Shown here in pieces: positions 42,430 to 53,140 of a stretch of DNA of 64,000 nucleotides (its first letter is position 1; each line of letters opens with the position of its first letter). The stretch spans positions 51,343,741 through 51,407,740 of the forward strand of contig CM041465.1 of NCBI GenBank assembly GCA_023213395.1, given 5' to 3'. The stretch comes from Cycas panzhihuaensis (Eukaryota; Cycadophyta). The notes beneath the pieces are model-generated. The model saw nothing but the letters and a program-made list of their open reading frames with translations, did no database searches and was not told the DNA's origin. The translations under genes and the position numbers were made by a program.

Positions 42430-43863
42430 CTATTCTCCATAGAAGGGCTTAACATGATTCCCAATATAAACTTCATAGTTTGTTTCTTCTGGGATAGTTA
42501 TCCTACTGCCTAGACCAGAGTCTCTAGAAGTATTTACCACCAATTTTTCTTCCATTCCCTTGGATTTGGCGCCAATCGTTGGAAGGGGCCGGTTGCTGGG
42601 TGGGTATACTTCTAAAGAAGATGAGGAAGGAATGTTACTTCCTTCCCCGGGTTGTAATAAAGGGGGGAATAAGGAATCTACCTTAGGACCCACGCCTGAG
42701 GTAGAAGGGAGGTTAGGATTACTACTGGCTACTATAGGACTATGAAAAATACTAAGTCTACTAGGGGGGTTTTGGTCTAGTTTTGTGTTATCCATTGAAC
42801 TATCATTAGTCATTATATATTCAAAAGAATCTAAATTATCATTAATGTTCTCAGTTACACATTTAGACAATAAATTACATCTATAAGAGGAAGAATTTAC
42901 TTCATAGGTGTCTTGTAACCAATAGTCCACAAATCTCATCCCATTTTCGTCGTCTGAAGAGTTATATATTTCTCCAAAGTAAGTCGGTTCTTCTTCTTGG
43001 TGATCGATCAATTTGGTGGGTTCTTCAGCAGTATGATAGAGATTCTCTTCATCGAGGGAAGAGGCTGTTGTTTCACTTACGACAGTCGTACTGGATCCCT
43101 CGTCTAGTATCATCTCAATGGAGTTCCTTCTCAACATTGGTAATACCACTTTATTCCCATTATCCGATAAAGTGAAGGTCACATTCTTCCAGTTTTGGAG
43201 GCACTGGGTCTTGTATAGCCAAGGCCTCCCCAATAATGCTAGATAGGGTGTTGCTCCCTTTTCTGTTTCTACAATCATAAAGTCGATTTTTATTACGATT
43301 CCTGCTACATCCACGTTGATACCGGCCAACCTTCCCACAGGTCGCACTAATAGTTCGTTGGCCAATTTCAACGAATATGTCGTTGCTTCCAGTTCTGGGC
43401 TTCCCAATTTCTGCCATGTTGAAGCAGGTAGTACGTTGACGGCTGCGCCTCCATCGACAATTACTTTCGGGAATGTTTCTCCTAATACCATCATTGTCAC
43501 CATGGGATCCATGTTGAATGATGGCATCACTTTCTTTAAACTTTTGGTAATTCCACGTTGTAGTATCCCTCCTTTAATCCAATCAATTACTTGGCATAGG
43601 GGAATAGTTAATCGCAATTGTTTTACCAGATTTTCCATTAGCAACAGCATTCTTGGAATGTCCTCAGCTGGTAATCCTTTGAATAGCTCCTCCATTTGTA
43701 CCATTTGAGGCTGTACTTTTGGTTCTTCTGGTACTTTATCTTTCTCTTTTTGTTTATTTTTTCTTACATATACATACTTAGTTTCTGGCTTCCCCATTGG
43801 TAATGCACTCTCTTCTTGAGCTAGCTCTTCTAATACTTGTTTCGCTTGTTTGAATCGATTCAT
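42430..43863 (-). CDS. Gypsy-N protease and flanking linker
   Basis: Open frame of 477 codons. Residues 1-100 are a Lys-rich linker (KYVYVRKNKQKEKDKVPEEP, then FKGLPAEDIPRMLLLMENLV). The retropepsin lies at about 125-235 with PKVIVDGGAAVNVLPASTW (DGGA in place of DSG/DTG) and later ALLGRPWLYKTQCLQ, the usual LLGRPW end motif. Residues 245-477 form an acidic, Ser/Pro-rich linker ending NHVKPFYGE. It processes the polyprotein if active. Confidence 0.85.
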   Translation of the reverse strand: MNRFKQAKQVLEELAQEESALPMGKPETKYVYVRKNKQKEKDKVPEEPKVQPQMVQMEELFKGLPAEDIPRMLLLMENLVKQLRLTIPLCQVIDWIKGGILQRGITKSLKKVMPSFNMDPMVTMMVLGETFPKVIVDGGAAVNVLPASTWQKLGSPELEATTYSLKLANELLVRPVGRLAGINVDVAGIVIKIDFMIVETEKGATPYLALLGRPWLYKTQCLQNWKNVTFTLSDNGNKVVLPMLRRNSIEMILDEGSSTTVVSETTASSLDEENLYHTAEEPTKLIDHQEEEPTYFGEIYNSSDDENGMRFVDYWLQDTYEVNSSSYRCNLLSKCVTENINDNLDSFEYIMTNDSSMDNTKLDQNPPSRLSIFHSPIVASSNPNLPSTSGVGPKVDSLFPPLLQPGEGSNIPSSSSLEVYPPSNRPLPTIGAKSKGMEEKLVVNTSRDSGLGSRITIPEETNYEVYIGNHVKPFYGE

Positions 43864-44484
43864 TTCTGTTTACGGATTCGGATATCCTTCATTTTCTTTC
43901 TCCTTTTGTTTCTTTTGGAATTTTACATTTTTACTCTCCGGTATGATTGTCATTAGATTTGTAGCCTTAGCTTTCCCTTTGCAATCTTCTGTTTTGTGTT
44001 CACTTGGTCCACAGTTGTTACATACGAACGGTTTTTGTTCGTATTCTCATTTGGTTGGGCATTCGGATTTCCAATGCCCAAATTGTAAGCAAACGAGGCA
44101 TCTTCCAATTGGTTGTTTTTTTCTCGAGGGCTCTAGTGTATTCCTCGTTGTATAAACGTTCTGAGGTGGGTTGCCTCCCCTACCCCTACCTCGTCCTCTG
44201 TATGATTTCCCTCTTGGGTTGTAGAAACAATCTTTGGTCATATGCGTATCCACATCACATATGTGGCACCATTTATCCCTTTGGTGCGATGCGCTATTCT
44301 TTGGGTTGAGTTCACATTCTTTAGTCGTGTGTGAACTTTCCTCACAGATGTGGCACCGTTTTGTTACTCTGCCTTCATGATCTTTTTTCTTTGTTGTTTC
44401 CTCTTCTCTATTGTTTCTTATTTTCAGTCTTGCCACTTCCTTTCTTAGGGCTTCTAATTCTGATTCCTCTTCTGCTACTCTCAC
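43864..44484 (-). CDS. Gypsy-N nucleocapsid, four zinc knuckles
   Basis: The frame 44047-44484 reads through a coiled-coil start (ESELEALRKEVARLKIRNN), then CHICEESSHTTKEC, CHICDVDTHMTKDC, an RG box (YRGRGRGRGG) and CLVCLQFGHWKSEC. After one stop comes CNNCGPSEHKTEDC near 43990. All four fit C-x2-C-x4-H-x4-C. Most plant Ty3/gypsy gags carry one or two. Confidence 0.85.
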
Positions 44485-44496
44485 CTGGCAGAAGGG

Positions 44497-45754
44497 TCAA
44501 TTATACTGGTGTTGTTTGATCTCCCTGATTTCCTCTTGTAATCTTAATAGGAGGGAGTCGTGTCCTCCAGCCTGCGCATCCATCTCCATCTCAAAGTCTA
44601 GTGCTAACTCTTGGGCATTTTTGAATGACTTTAACGGATGGGCATGCATCATAGCTCTCAGTTTCTCATTCAGTCCTCGGACAAAGTAATTCTTCATATT
44701 ATGGTGCATTCTGTTTCATTAATCATCTCGGCGCAATGATTTTCATTCTACTGATATAAGTTAACACTGTAATTCTCTGGACCTTTGGTTAATTTCCCTA
44801 AGCGCAATTTCCACCGCGTTGCTTGAATTTCAAATCTTTCCTCGAAGGATTTCTTTATTTTCGCCCATGAATCATTCTTATTTATTTCTTTGTACCATGC
44901 CAACGGTACTCCCCTTAATGTACAAGCGAATCTGGCTTTTATCTCATCTTAAATGCGTAATCTTCTTCACGTCAATCAGATTCTGAAAGAGGTATACGTG
45001 TTCGACTGCATCCGAAGTGTCATTGAAAATCAACTTCCCAAAATCTCTGTAATCATCCATCTTGAGAGATTGTAATGGTGTCCCACCTGGTGGTGATTCC
45101 TCCCCTTTCTCCTCTTTACTGGATTTTTTCTCCTTCCCTTCACTCTTCTCCTTTGGAGATGTACTTGGAGTGCTTACTGCAATATTATCTTTCCCAAATA
45201 ACGGATTCTTAAATGGGGTTTTAAGATGTATAGGTTCTAATACACCTGACACTTGTATTGTTAATGGTGTCACTATTATATATGACTGATCAAATCCCTT
45301 GTCTGATGAATCCTCAAAAGCTATCTTGTGAGCTTATTTTCCCAATATGTCGAGGGACCTTCCTCTACCTTCTTCTCGCTGTCACTTAGGTCCTTCAGAC
45401 TGTCCTCCACGGGTATACTTCCCTCTTTTGTTACAGTGTCTTTATATTCTTCATCCACCTTTAGTTTTCTTCATATTCTGGGCTAAACAGGTCATCCTTG
45501 ATTGGGGCTGGTGTTAGTACCAGTCGTTCACCATTGTTTCCCTCTCCTTGTTCCTGAGGTGTCTGGGCTCAACTTGCCTCAGATTCTTCAATGGAGTATC
45601 CCTTAGTCTCGTTGTTCTGCGAACTTAATCTCCTTGCCCTTCTCAGTTTTGACTCCTTTGACCATCGTAATGCCCTTTGTCCGCTTGTTTCTTTCCCTTT
45701 AGGTGAAGTATCCTTTTGTGGCTCTTCTGCTTTTGAAGGCCTCTTAAGTGGCAT
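44497..45754 (-). pseudogene. Gypsy-N gag (capsid)
   Basis: Starts MPLKRPSKAEEPQKDTSPKG at 45754, collinear with the Gypsy-M gag. Open pieces at 45569-45754, 44944-45273 (MTPLTIQVSGVLEPIHLKTP, then KLIFNDTSDAVEHVYLFQN) and 44497-44709 (NYFVRGLNEKLRAMMHAHPL) are joined by single-base shifts. The protein would be about 400 residues. Confidence 0.82.
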
Positions 45755-45869
45755 TGGAAGGTCCCACAGAAGGCTTAGTTACACCGCCATCACGGCACCT
45801 GTGGTCCTCTGCCCTTTACACATTCCTCTTTTTGAAACTCCTGGGCCCTGTCCCTCCTCAATGGACGTA

Positions 45870-45882
45870 AGCAACAGAACCA
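45870..45882 (-). promoter_or_regulatory. Gypsy-N primer-binding site (tRNA-Glu type)
   Basis: The minus strand reads TGGTTCTGTTGCT one base after the 5' LTR, two differences from the Gypsy-M site TGGTTCCGTTGCC. Confidence 0.55.
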
Positions 45883-45883
45883 A

Positions 45884-46719
45884 TGTTGACTTAGATTTCC
45901 CACTGCACTTGTGGGAAGGGTACACTTGTCAAGGTTATACAGGTTATAGTCTAGTTTAGGACACAGTCAACATCATTATCCACATATATCCCACAAATTT
46001 ATTAATGTTTCCACATGAGTATATCACAACGGCACACAACAGTATAGAGATCAGCACATATTCCACATTCAATCTTTACAAACACACAGAATCCACAATT
46101 TCCACGTAACTCTTATTTTATTAAGCAATAAGTTCTTTTACACAAGGTGCTGGAATGCATTCCCTGTGCATTCTAGCCTCATACATTCACTCTGTCACAT
46201 GCGTACCTAGGAGGTTCCCATCAAAATACACGGCTTTAGGCTGTTGTCATGCGTACTGGTCTCCGTACCAATGCGTACTGGTATACTTGGCTCTCACCCA
46301 AACGAATGGTCCTTAGGAAGCCTCATAAATACGCTCCTTGGTGTCCTTTGGCTGAAGGGTTATGACTGTCCGTCATAACCGTACCTTTCGATCAAGCGTG
46401 CCTCTTCCTAACCATTGGTTAGTTTCCTTAAGCGGTTGTCTTAACTCATCTCATGCGTCCGTGCGTCGTCGACGTCATCGGGCTCCCTTCATCAAGTCTT
46501 CTCATGCGTACCATTCCTGTTTGTTTGCGTTCTGCCTGGAGGTACGTATCTGTGTTGCGTACCTTTACCAGGTACGCACCTATCATATGTACCCATAATG
46601 CTGAATTCTTCACTTTTTGCTGCATGCGTACCTTTGTACAGTCCATACCTGCACATCCAAAGATACTCAGCCTCTCTCTGATTTGCCCATAGCCCAGTGT
46701 GTCACATTATGCTCCAACA
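45884..46719 (-). repeat. Gypsy-N 5' LTR
   Basis: Same ends and hairpin as the 3' LTR. The first 150 bases differ at only a few positions (for example GGTTATACAGG against GGTTACACAGG). The region 46450-46660 is dense in GCGTACC and GGTACG words. Confidence 0.9.
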
Positions 46720-46724
46720 TGAAA

Positions 46725-48636
46725 CACTGGATTTTTTGTAAGCTTTATTATACTCTAATTATCACAGTAGAGTGTTGTTGCTGTCTTTTGAGGAGCTTTC
46801 AAATCTTTCATTAGTTGTCTAAGCCAAACTGCTTTAGTTACTGCACTAACTGTTGATTTGTACTCTGCTTCTGTCAATGATAGTGCTACAGTGGCTTGTT
46901 TTTTACTGCTCCAAGAGATTGGTGAGGAGCCTAGAAAGAAACAATATCCACTGGTTGATTTTCTTTGCTCCTTATCACCTGCCCAATTTAAATCACAGAA
47001 TCCTATCAACTGATGCGATGTCTCTTTTGGGAACATTAGCTTCAATTCAGTTGTTCCTTTAAGACACCTCAAAATTCTTTTTGCAGCATTCCAATGTCTT
47101 GTTCTTGGCTCATGCATGTATCTGGATATTAAATTCACGACATACGAGATGTCAAGTCTGGTTGTGGTGAGATAGATGAGATTTCTAACAAGTTGTCTAT
47201 ATAGAGTGACATCAATACAGGATTCTCCTTCATCTGGAGCCAGATTGCAGTTTACTTCCATGGGAGTGGAACAAGGATTGCATTCTTCTATTCTAAACTT
47301 TGTTAGCAAATCTTTGATGTATTTGATTTGGCATAAAGTAATTGAATTGGACTGTTGCTCAATTTGGATCCCCAAGTAGTAATTGAGGAGTCCCAAGTCA
47401 GTCATCTCAAATTTGTTTTCTAGTTGCTTCTATACATCAGATATTGATTCCTCATCATCATCTATGAGGATCATATCATCTACATAAATTGCTATTATGG
47501 TTATTGCTCCGTTTCTATTTTTAACATGCAGATTTGAGTCTAAGTTGCTTCTTCAGAAGTCATTTTTGCAAAGATGGCTATCTAATTTAACATATCATGC
47601 ATGGGGAGCCTGTTTCAGTCCATATAGTGCATTTTTTAGTTTACAAACTAAATGCTCTTGTCCTTGTCTAATGTAACCCTCTGGTTGAGACATGTGTACC
47701 TCTTCTTCAATTTCACCATTCAGAAAAGCATTTTTCACGTCTAGCTGATATATTTTCCAATTCTTTTGTGTTGCTAGGGCTATAAATGTTCTAACTGTGT
47801 TAAGCTTAGCCACTGGAGAAAAGGTTTCTTCATAGTCTATACCTAATGTTTGTATATATCCCTTTGCAACTAGTCTAGCCTTGTATTTCTCTATCTTTCC
47901 ATCAGGTCCCATGTTGATTTTATAGACCCATTTACAGTTTACAATCGATTTATTTGATGGTAGCTCTACTAGTTCCCAGGTCTGATTTTTGTTTATTGAA
48001 TCAAGCTCGGCATCCATGGCTTTCCTCCATTCAATATGATCTTTGGCTTCAGTGAAAGATTGCAGCTCTACATTAATGAACAAAGCTCTAGGCTTTTGGC
48101 TTCTTGTTCTATGAGGAAGTCTTTCACCTTTACTTTCCTCTATAGTTTTGAGGTGCCATTTGGGAACTTTCTTTTCCTTTTCATCTTCAATCTTTGATTT
48201 TTTTGAGGAGCATTCTTCAATTTCTAGAGTGGAATTTGAGTTAGATTCTTGAGGTGAAGCAAACTCTTCTGAAATTTCTTCTGAGGTTATGTCAGACTCC
48301 TCTTCCATAGGAATGTATAGTGGAGCTGTTTGAGGTGTCTTTTCTATCACCTGAATTTGGCTTGTGCTTTCCTCAGTGTTCTTCATTGAAGACAACATCT
48401 CGACTCACATATACCTTGTTGGTTTTTGGATCTATGCACTTGTATGCCTTTGAGTTTTTGCTATATCCAACTATAATGCATTCCAAAATTTTTGAATCTA
48501 GCTTGGTTCTTTTCTTATCTGGAATGTTAACAAAGGCTTGGCTGCCAAATACTTTCAGATGATTTATGTCAGGCTTCCTTCCTAACCATGCTTCTTTTGG
48601 AGTATGATGTTCTACTGCCTTTGTTGGACTTCTATT
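46725..48636 (-). pseudogene. Copia-C integrase end, RT and RNase H
   Basis: From the right: integrase end NRSPTKAVEHHTPKEAWLG, KVFGSQAFVNIPDKKRTK; the acidic linker EEISEEFASPQESNSNS; RT with ELQSFTEAKDHIEWRKAMDA, KWVYKINMGPDGKIEKYKA, MSQPEGYIRQGQEHLVCK and IAIYVDDMILIDDD (YVDD kept, about 47480); RNase H with YRQLVRNLIYLTTTRLDISY, SGYCFFLGSSPISWSSKKQA and SLTEAEYKSTVSAVTKAVW. Long frames remain (47595-48398, 46755-47405) but a frameshift near 47410-47590 and several stops kill it. It is cut at 48636 by the LTR of Copia-D. Confidence 0.88.
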
Positions 48637-48849
48637 TGTAAAAGGTGATGTTTTATCTAGGACTATAGCACATGACATAATGTTTTGTAAGGGTCTTGTA
48701 CCTCTCCCCCTTTCTCTCACAAAGTGACAACTGGCACCATCCTGTTGAACGGTTGTCATTTGTACCTTCCTTATGTCTGTATATATAAACAAAGAATCAT
48801 CAATAAAGATAGATAGTGAGAATTCCTCCTTCATTTCTATTTTCCTACA
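48637..48849 (+). repeat. 5' LTR of Copia-D (Copia-A family)
   Basis: TGTAAAAGGTGATGTTTTATC to TTCCTACA, 213 bp, same family as the Copia-4 LTR in the opposite orientation (shared GTAAGGGTC.TGTACC, GTATATATA, AATCATCAATAAAG). TGGTATCAGAGCAGG follows at 48850. Confidence 0.85.
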
Positions 48850-49557
48850 TGGTATCAGAGCAGGCTCCCAAGTCCTCCTGCCTGTGAAAGAGCAAACTAG
48901 GGTTTCATTAAAGGAAGAAGAAGATTGGAGTTAAGTTGTTGCCAAAAGACTCTACCATCTGAGGTTAATTTATTCAAGGAAAACCTCAAGCCTGAATTGT
49001 ACGGTGGTACGGACGTGTACAGACCTGTACGGATGGCAAAATTCAAAGTCATCAGATTTCGACGAAAATCACCCAGATTATAGATTGGGGCCTCCTCTAT
49101 AATTTGTCCTTCTGTGTCGATGTCGTTTGAAGTCATCTTCATCCAATTTCGGGCAGATTTAAGATCGCACAGGTTTGGAGCCTTTTCTCAAGAATTTCTT
49201 TCAAAAATCCGACTTAAATCCCTGGTACAAAGCATTCAAGACTCTTCTCATCACTAGACAAAGGCTTTAAGTCAATTCTATCAAGATTTCATCTCAGATT
49301 TTTAGGTTTTTTCTTCAATTTTTCAAAAAACCCTTGGGCGCAGGTTTGAACCTTTTTTTGTTCGTTTCTCTCAAGTTTGAAAACAATATGAGAAACTAAC
49401 ACCAGATTTGGATACCCATTTGAGAGCTCTTTCAATTGAGACCATTTTTTCTTTTATCCGTACAACTTAAGTTCTGTACAAAAATTCATACATCAGACCG
49501 TACAACAATTCGTATAGCCATTTAAAACTAAATTTTCTGTATTCCTACAAGTCGTCC
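48850..49557 (+). promoter_or_regulatory. Copia-D leader with GTACG clusters
   Basis: The primer site TGGTATCAGAGC (48850-48861) opens a 708-bp leader. One group of motifs lies 150 bases in (48998-49035, GTACGGTGGTACGGACGTGT and CTGTACGG), the other just before gag (49456-49515, ATCCGTACAACTT and GACCGTACAACAATTCGTA). ATCCGTACAA and ACCGTACAA fit the SBP-box site TNCGTACAA fully or nearly. Confidence 0.6.
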
Positions 49558-50215
49558 ATGGCCTCCTCTGCTGGTTCATTGCCTGAAAGTGATAAACTCA
49601 CTAAAATGAACTTCAGTATTTGGAAAATAAAAATGGAAGGATTATTGAGAGCAAAATATGCCTAGAAAATTACTACTGGAGATGAAAAACAACCCTCTGA
49701 TGTAGTAGACTTAATCAGTTGGGAGGAAAGAAATAATATTGTCGTTTCTGTTCTCAAACTTTCAATCTCCGACTCCCTGTTAGTATATGTTGATGGTCTA
49801 GAGAATGCTAATGAAATTTGGAAAATAATGTCCTCCATGTTTAGTAGAAAAAATGAAGCGAGAATTGTGGCCCTAAGAGAAGAACTCTACAAGCTTAAGA
49901 TGAGGGAGGGTCAAACTGTATCAGAGTTCATAACCAAGTTAACCAACATCAAAACTGCCCTCCTCACAGCAAGAGACAAATTAACAGATACAGAGTTGAT
50001 ACACCTAGTGCTTAACAAACTCCTAAAATCATTTGATAATATGGTAAACATGTTGACAGGAGGAGGACAAATAGCTACAATGACCTTTGATACTTTGACA
50101 AGTCATATGTATAGCCAAGAACAAAGAAATCAAAGATATGAAGAGGACTCAGAAATTGAAGAAGCTCTTATCACCAAACTTCAGGTGGGAGGGAGAGGAA
50201 GAGGTTAGCCTAACC
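49558..50215 (+). pseudogene. Copia-D gag
   Basis: Starts MASSAGSLPESDKLTKMNFS and has the Copia gag signature WKIKMEGLLRAK, then a TAG (about 49663) before KITTGDEKQPSDVVDLISWE. The remaining 180 residues are open (VLKLSISDSLLVYVDGLENA, LKMREGQTVSEFITKLTNIK) to a TAG at 50206. Copia-E has the same early TAG at the same codon. Confidence 0.85.
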
Positions 50216-51135
50216 CCAGATCTCGAGGAAGAACACCAGCAGGTCACAGGGGACGTTGGACAGAAGGAAGAGGACAAGAAAGAGTGACTAACAATCCACC
50301 TCTAGATGTTAGAGTATGTTTCAATTGCGGAAAACCATGCCACTTTTCGAGTAACTACAGAGCGTTCGACGTCTACTACCACTGCGGACAAACAGGTCAT
50401 TACGCATACCAGTGCTATCAAAGACAAGCCGAAATTCAAAAGGGGAAACAACAGGTGACTGGAAATTACAGCAGAGAAAAGGACACAATAGAAGAAGAAG
50501 TCAAAACCGCTTTCATTGCAGCTTTAGCAGCTAATGCAAGTGCAACAGAAAATTGGTATGTAGATTCAAGAGCTTCACATCACATGACAAGGATTGAAGA
50601 ATGGTTTGAAGTCATCAAACCTTATGATTTCAATAAATCAATAGAGCTAGGAGACAACTTTCCCTTACACATAAAGGGAATAGGACAAATTGCTATATTG
50701 ATTGATGGAAAAATTCAACGTATAGGCAATGTCTTTTTTGTACCTAGGATGAAAAAGAATCTTTTGTCAGTATCACAATTGAGTGATAAAAAGCTTAAAA
50801 CAATATTTGATGAATATGGTTATTGTTACATACTTGATATAAAAAAGAACGGCATTGTGACAGCCAAGGGAGAAAAATGCAATAGGTTGTATAAACTTCT
50901 CTCCACTCCTGTATTGCCTGATAAAGGCCCCACAAAAATGCTCTCTGATATAAAAGCTTTTGTTGTAAACAGCACTGATACTAATAAAATGTGGCATTTG
51001 AAGTATGGTCAGATCTCCCATGATAGACTAGAAAAATTAAAGAATCACAAGATGGTGAATGGCTTACCAGATATTTCTTTCAATCACTTTGTTTGTAAAG
51101 GCTGCATAATGGGAAATATAACAGAACAATTCTCA
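50216..51135 (+). pseudogene. Copia-D zinc knuckles, protease, pre-integrase
   Basis: Open frame of 308 codons from 50284, with CFNCGKPCHFSSNY (knuckle damaged at two positions) and YYHCGQTGHYAYQC. Protease reads WYVDSRASHHMTRIEEWF, with Arg replacing Gly of DSGAS. GAG-pre-integrase follows (WHLKYGQISHDRLEKLKNHK, then GCIMGN). Similarity ends near 51135, where sequence on the opposite strand takes over; integrase, RT, RNase H and 3' LTR are missing. Confidence 0.85.
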
Positions 51136-51142
51136 TCTTACT

Positions 51143-52188
51143 CATTTCTACAACTGTTCTATTCATTTTTTCTGCTACCCCGTTTGATTGAAGTGTATAC
51201 AGAGTTGTGACTTGTCTGCGGATTCCATGCATTTTGTAGAAATGAGTAAATTCATTGGATACAAACTCACCTCCTCCATCTAAGCGAATGCATTTTATCT
51301 TCTTGTTGCTTTCCAGTTCAACTTCAGCTTTAAATTCTTTAAAATAATTGAAGGTCTCAGATTTGCTGGACAAAAATGCACCCATGTTCTTCTGGAGAAG
51401 TCATCAATGAAAGTTAAAAAATACCTTGCTCCATTTGTTGAAACTGGTGTGAACGGACCACATAGATCAGTATGAATTAGATCCAGCTTATCTCGTGCGT
51501 GCCAGGTGCTTTTTGAAAATGGAATCCTGTGTTGTTTCCCCATCATACAACTACTTTTACATATAAATGAGTTAAACGAAATATCAGCCAATCCATTCAC
51601 CATCTTTGTTCTTTTTAGTTTTTCTAATCTATCATGTGAAATATGACCATACTTCAAATGCCACATTTCATTAGTATCATTGCTGGTCACAACAAGTAAA
51701 TTTACATCATAAGAGGATTTTGTGGGTCCTTTATCAGGCAGTATAGGAGTAGAGAGGAGCTTATAAAGCCTATTACATGTTTCTCCTTTTGTTATTATAG
51801 CACCATTCCTTTTCATGTCTAGAATGTAACAAAGGCCATTCTCATCAAATACTGTCCTCAATTTCTTATCACTTAACTGGGATCTTGTAAGATTTTTTAA
51901 ATCCTGGTACAAAGAATACATTGCCTATCCGTTGAATATTTTCATCAATTTCTATGGCAATTTAGCCTATTCCCTTTATATGCAAAGGGAAATTGTCCCC
52001 TAATTCCACAGATTTGTCAAGATCATATGGTTTGATGATTTCAAACCATTCTTTAATTCCTGTCATGTGATGTGAGGCGTCTGAATCAACATACCAATTT
52101 TCTAAAGCGTTGGTGCTCGCTGCTAATGCTGCTATGAATGTTGTTTCAACTTCTTCTTCTATAGTGTCTCGTTCTCTGCTGTAGTTTC
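51143..52188 (-). pseudogene. Copia-E protease, pre-integrase, integrase core
   Basis: From the right: RERDTIEEEVETTFIAALAA, protease WYVDSDASHHMTGIKEWF (Asp for Gly in DSGAS), DKKLRTVFDENGLCYILDMK, WHLKYGHISHDRLEKLKRTK, MMGKQHRIPFSKSTWHARDK, integrase DLIHTDLCGPFTPVSTNGAR, FIDDFSRRTW and CIRLDGGGEFVSN, ending NGVAEKMNRTVVEM. D in HTDLCGP is kept. A stop and a frameshift (near 51360 and 51890) break it. It joins gag at 57118 across the inserted element. Confidence 0.85.
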
Positions 52189-52540
52189 TGTCAGACTTTA
52201 ACATGGAGGACATTCAACATCAACAATAACAATATCAATGAGCATAATCAGAATACATTAACATACTAAAACACCAATGACTCAATATGAGCCTTGATGA
52301 TGATATCTCATATACTACCTCAACCACCATTATATACAAAATAGGTGGGAGGACATGCAAGGCAAGTAATGCATGTGGGACAAATATCAATGACATTACA
52401 CCAACTAACTTGACTAATAAGCTTCTATCTTCTCACATAATATTATAATGACTCTTAGACTCTAAGACTTAGGACTATGACTATTAATCCTAGGACACAC
52501 TTTACTTAACCATACACACATTAAACATTATACTCTAACA
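52189..52540 (-). repeat. 3' LTR of the gene-carrying element
   Basis: Plus strand TGTCAGACTTTAACATGG to ATACTCTAACA. Differs from the right copy at about ten of 352 sites, so the insertion is younger than its Copia-E host but older than Copia-4. Confidence 0.92.
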
Positions 52541-53140
52541 CCTCCCCTTAATGTTTAATGTCGAGACCAAAAAGTGACCAAATGCTAAAGACTAACATGA
52601 CACTTGACAACGGACTTAAGACATTAAACATGATCTCTAATGGACTCTAATTTGATCAACATGTTCTTTGCTTTCTTTGAATTTCCAACGTCTTGATTTT
52701 GGAAAGGTCTTGAACACAATGTCTTGGACTTGATCTTGGTCTTCAATCCTACAATGTTGCCTTTGGAGTAGTCCTTTAGAGTGACGGTTCTTGAACTTTA
52801 TCTTCTTTGTCTTCATGTGCAATTGGGAACCCTTTGTTATACAAAATATGTAGTAGATCAAGCTTGAGCTGACTTGTGCTTGGTGAGGACCTATTAGGTG
52901 TTTCTGCATGTACTTATCAAAGGTGTCTTCAAGGTGTACACCAAATATGTCTTCCATCAGAATTCTGGTTGCCACCTGTTTGCTTCCCTTTTCTTCAGCA
53001 ATTGGAGATAAGTTGACAGTATCATCAGTATCCAAATATGACGACAAGTTATCAAGTGGTGGGACAACATCACTTGAAGGGTGAACATTGTATAGGCCAT
53101 CATTATGAGCATCACCATTATCATCATCAATGTTTCACAA
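52541..53140 (-). CDS. Unknown ORF before the 3' LTR
   Basis: An open frame (52637-53047) of 136 codons: MSSYLDTDDTVNLSPIAEEK, then HLEDTFDKYMQKHLIGPHQA and a basic tail. It continues the acidic theme of the frame upstream (53135-53905), probably once in one frame with it. It is not similar to any retroelement enzyme I know. Confidence 0.45.

Larger units (their letters stand above)
36187..46719 (-). mobile_element. Gypsy-N, full-length Ty3/gypsy element with extra ORF
   Basis: A 10,533-bp element with LTRs of 821 and 836 bp and target duplication TGAAA. The minus strand carries primer site, gag, four zinc knuckles, protease, a second gag-like module, RT, RNase H, integrase, a GTAC tandem repeat, an extra ORF and the polypurine tract. 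All parts have scattered stops. It is the longer relative of Gypsy-M. Length, a DGGA protease and no chromodomain favour the Tat/Athila side of Ty3/gypsy, but the 3' extra ORF does not resemble the Athila envelope-like protein as I know it. Confidence 0.92.

Noticed and set aside
48637-51135. Copia-D and Copia-E as the two arms of one palindromic cDNA (self-integration product)
   Set aside because: Their LTRs and gag sequences differ too much for a single cDNA; they are separate members of one family.
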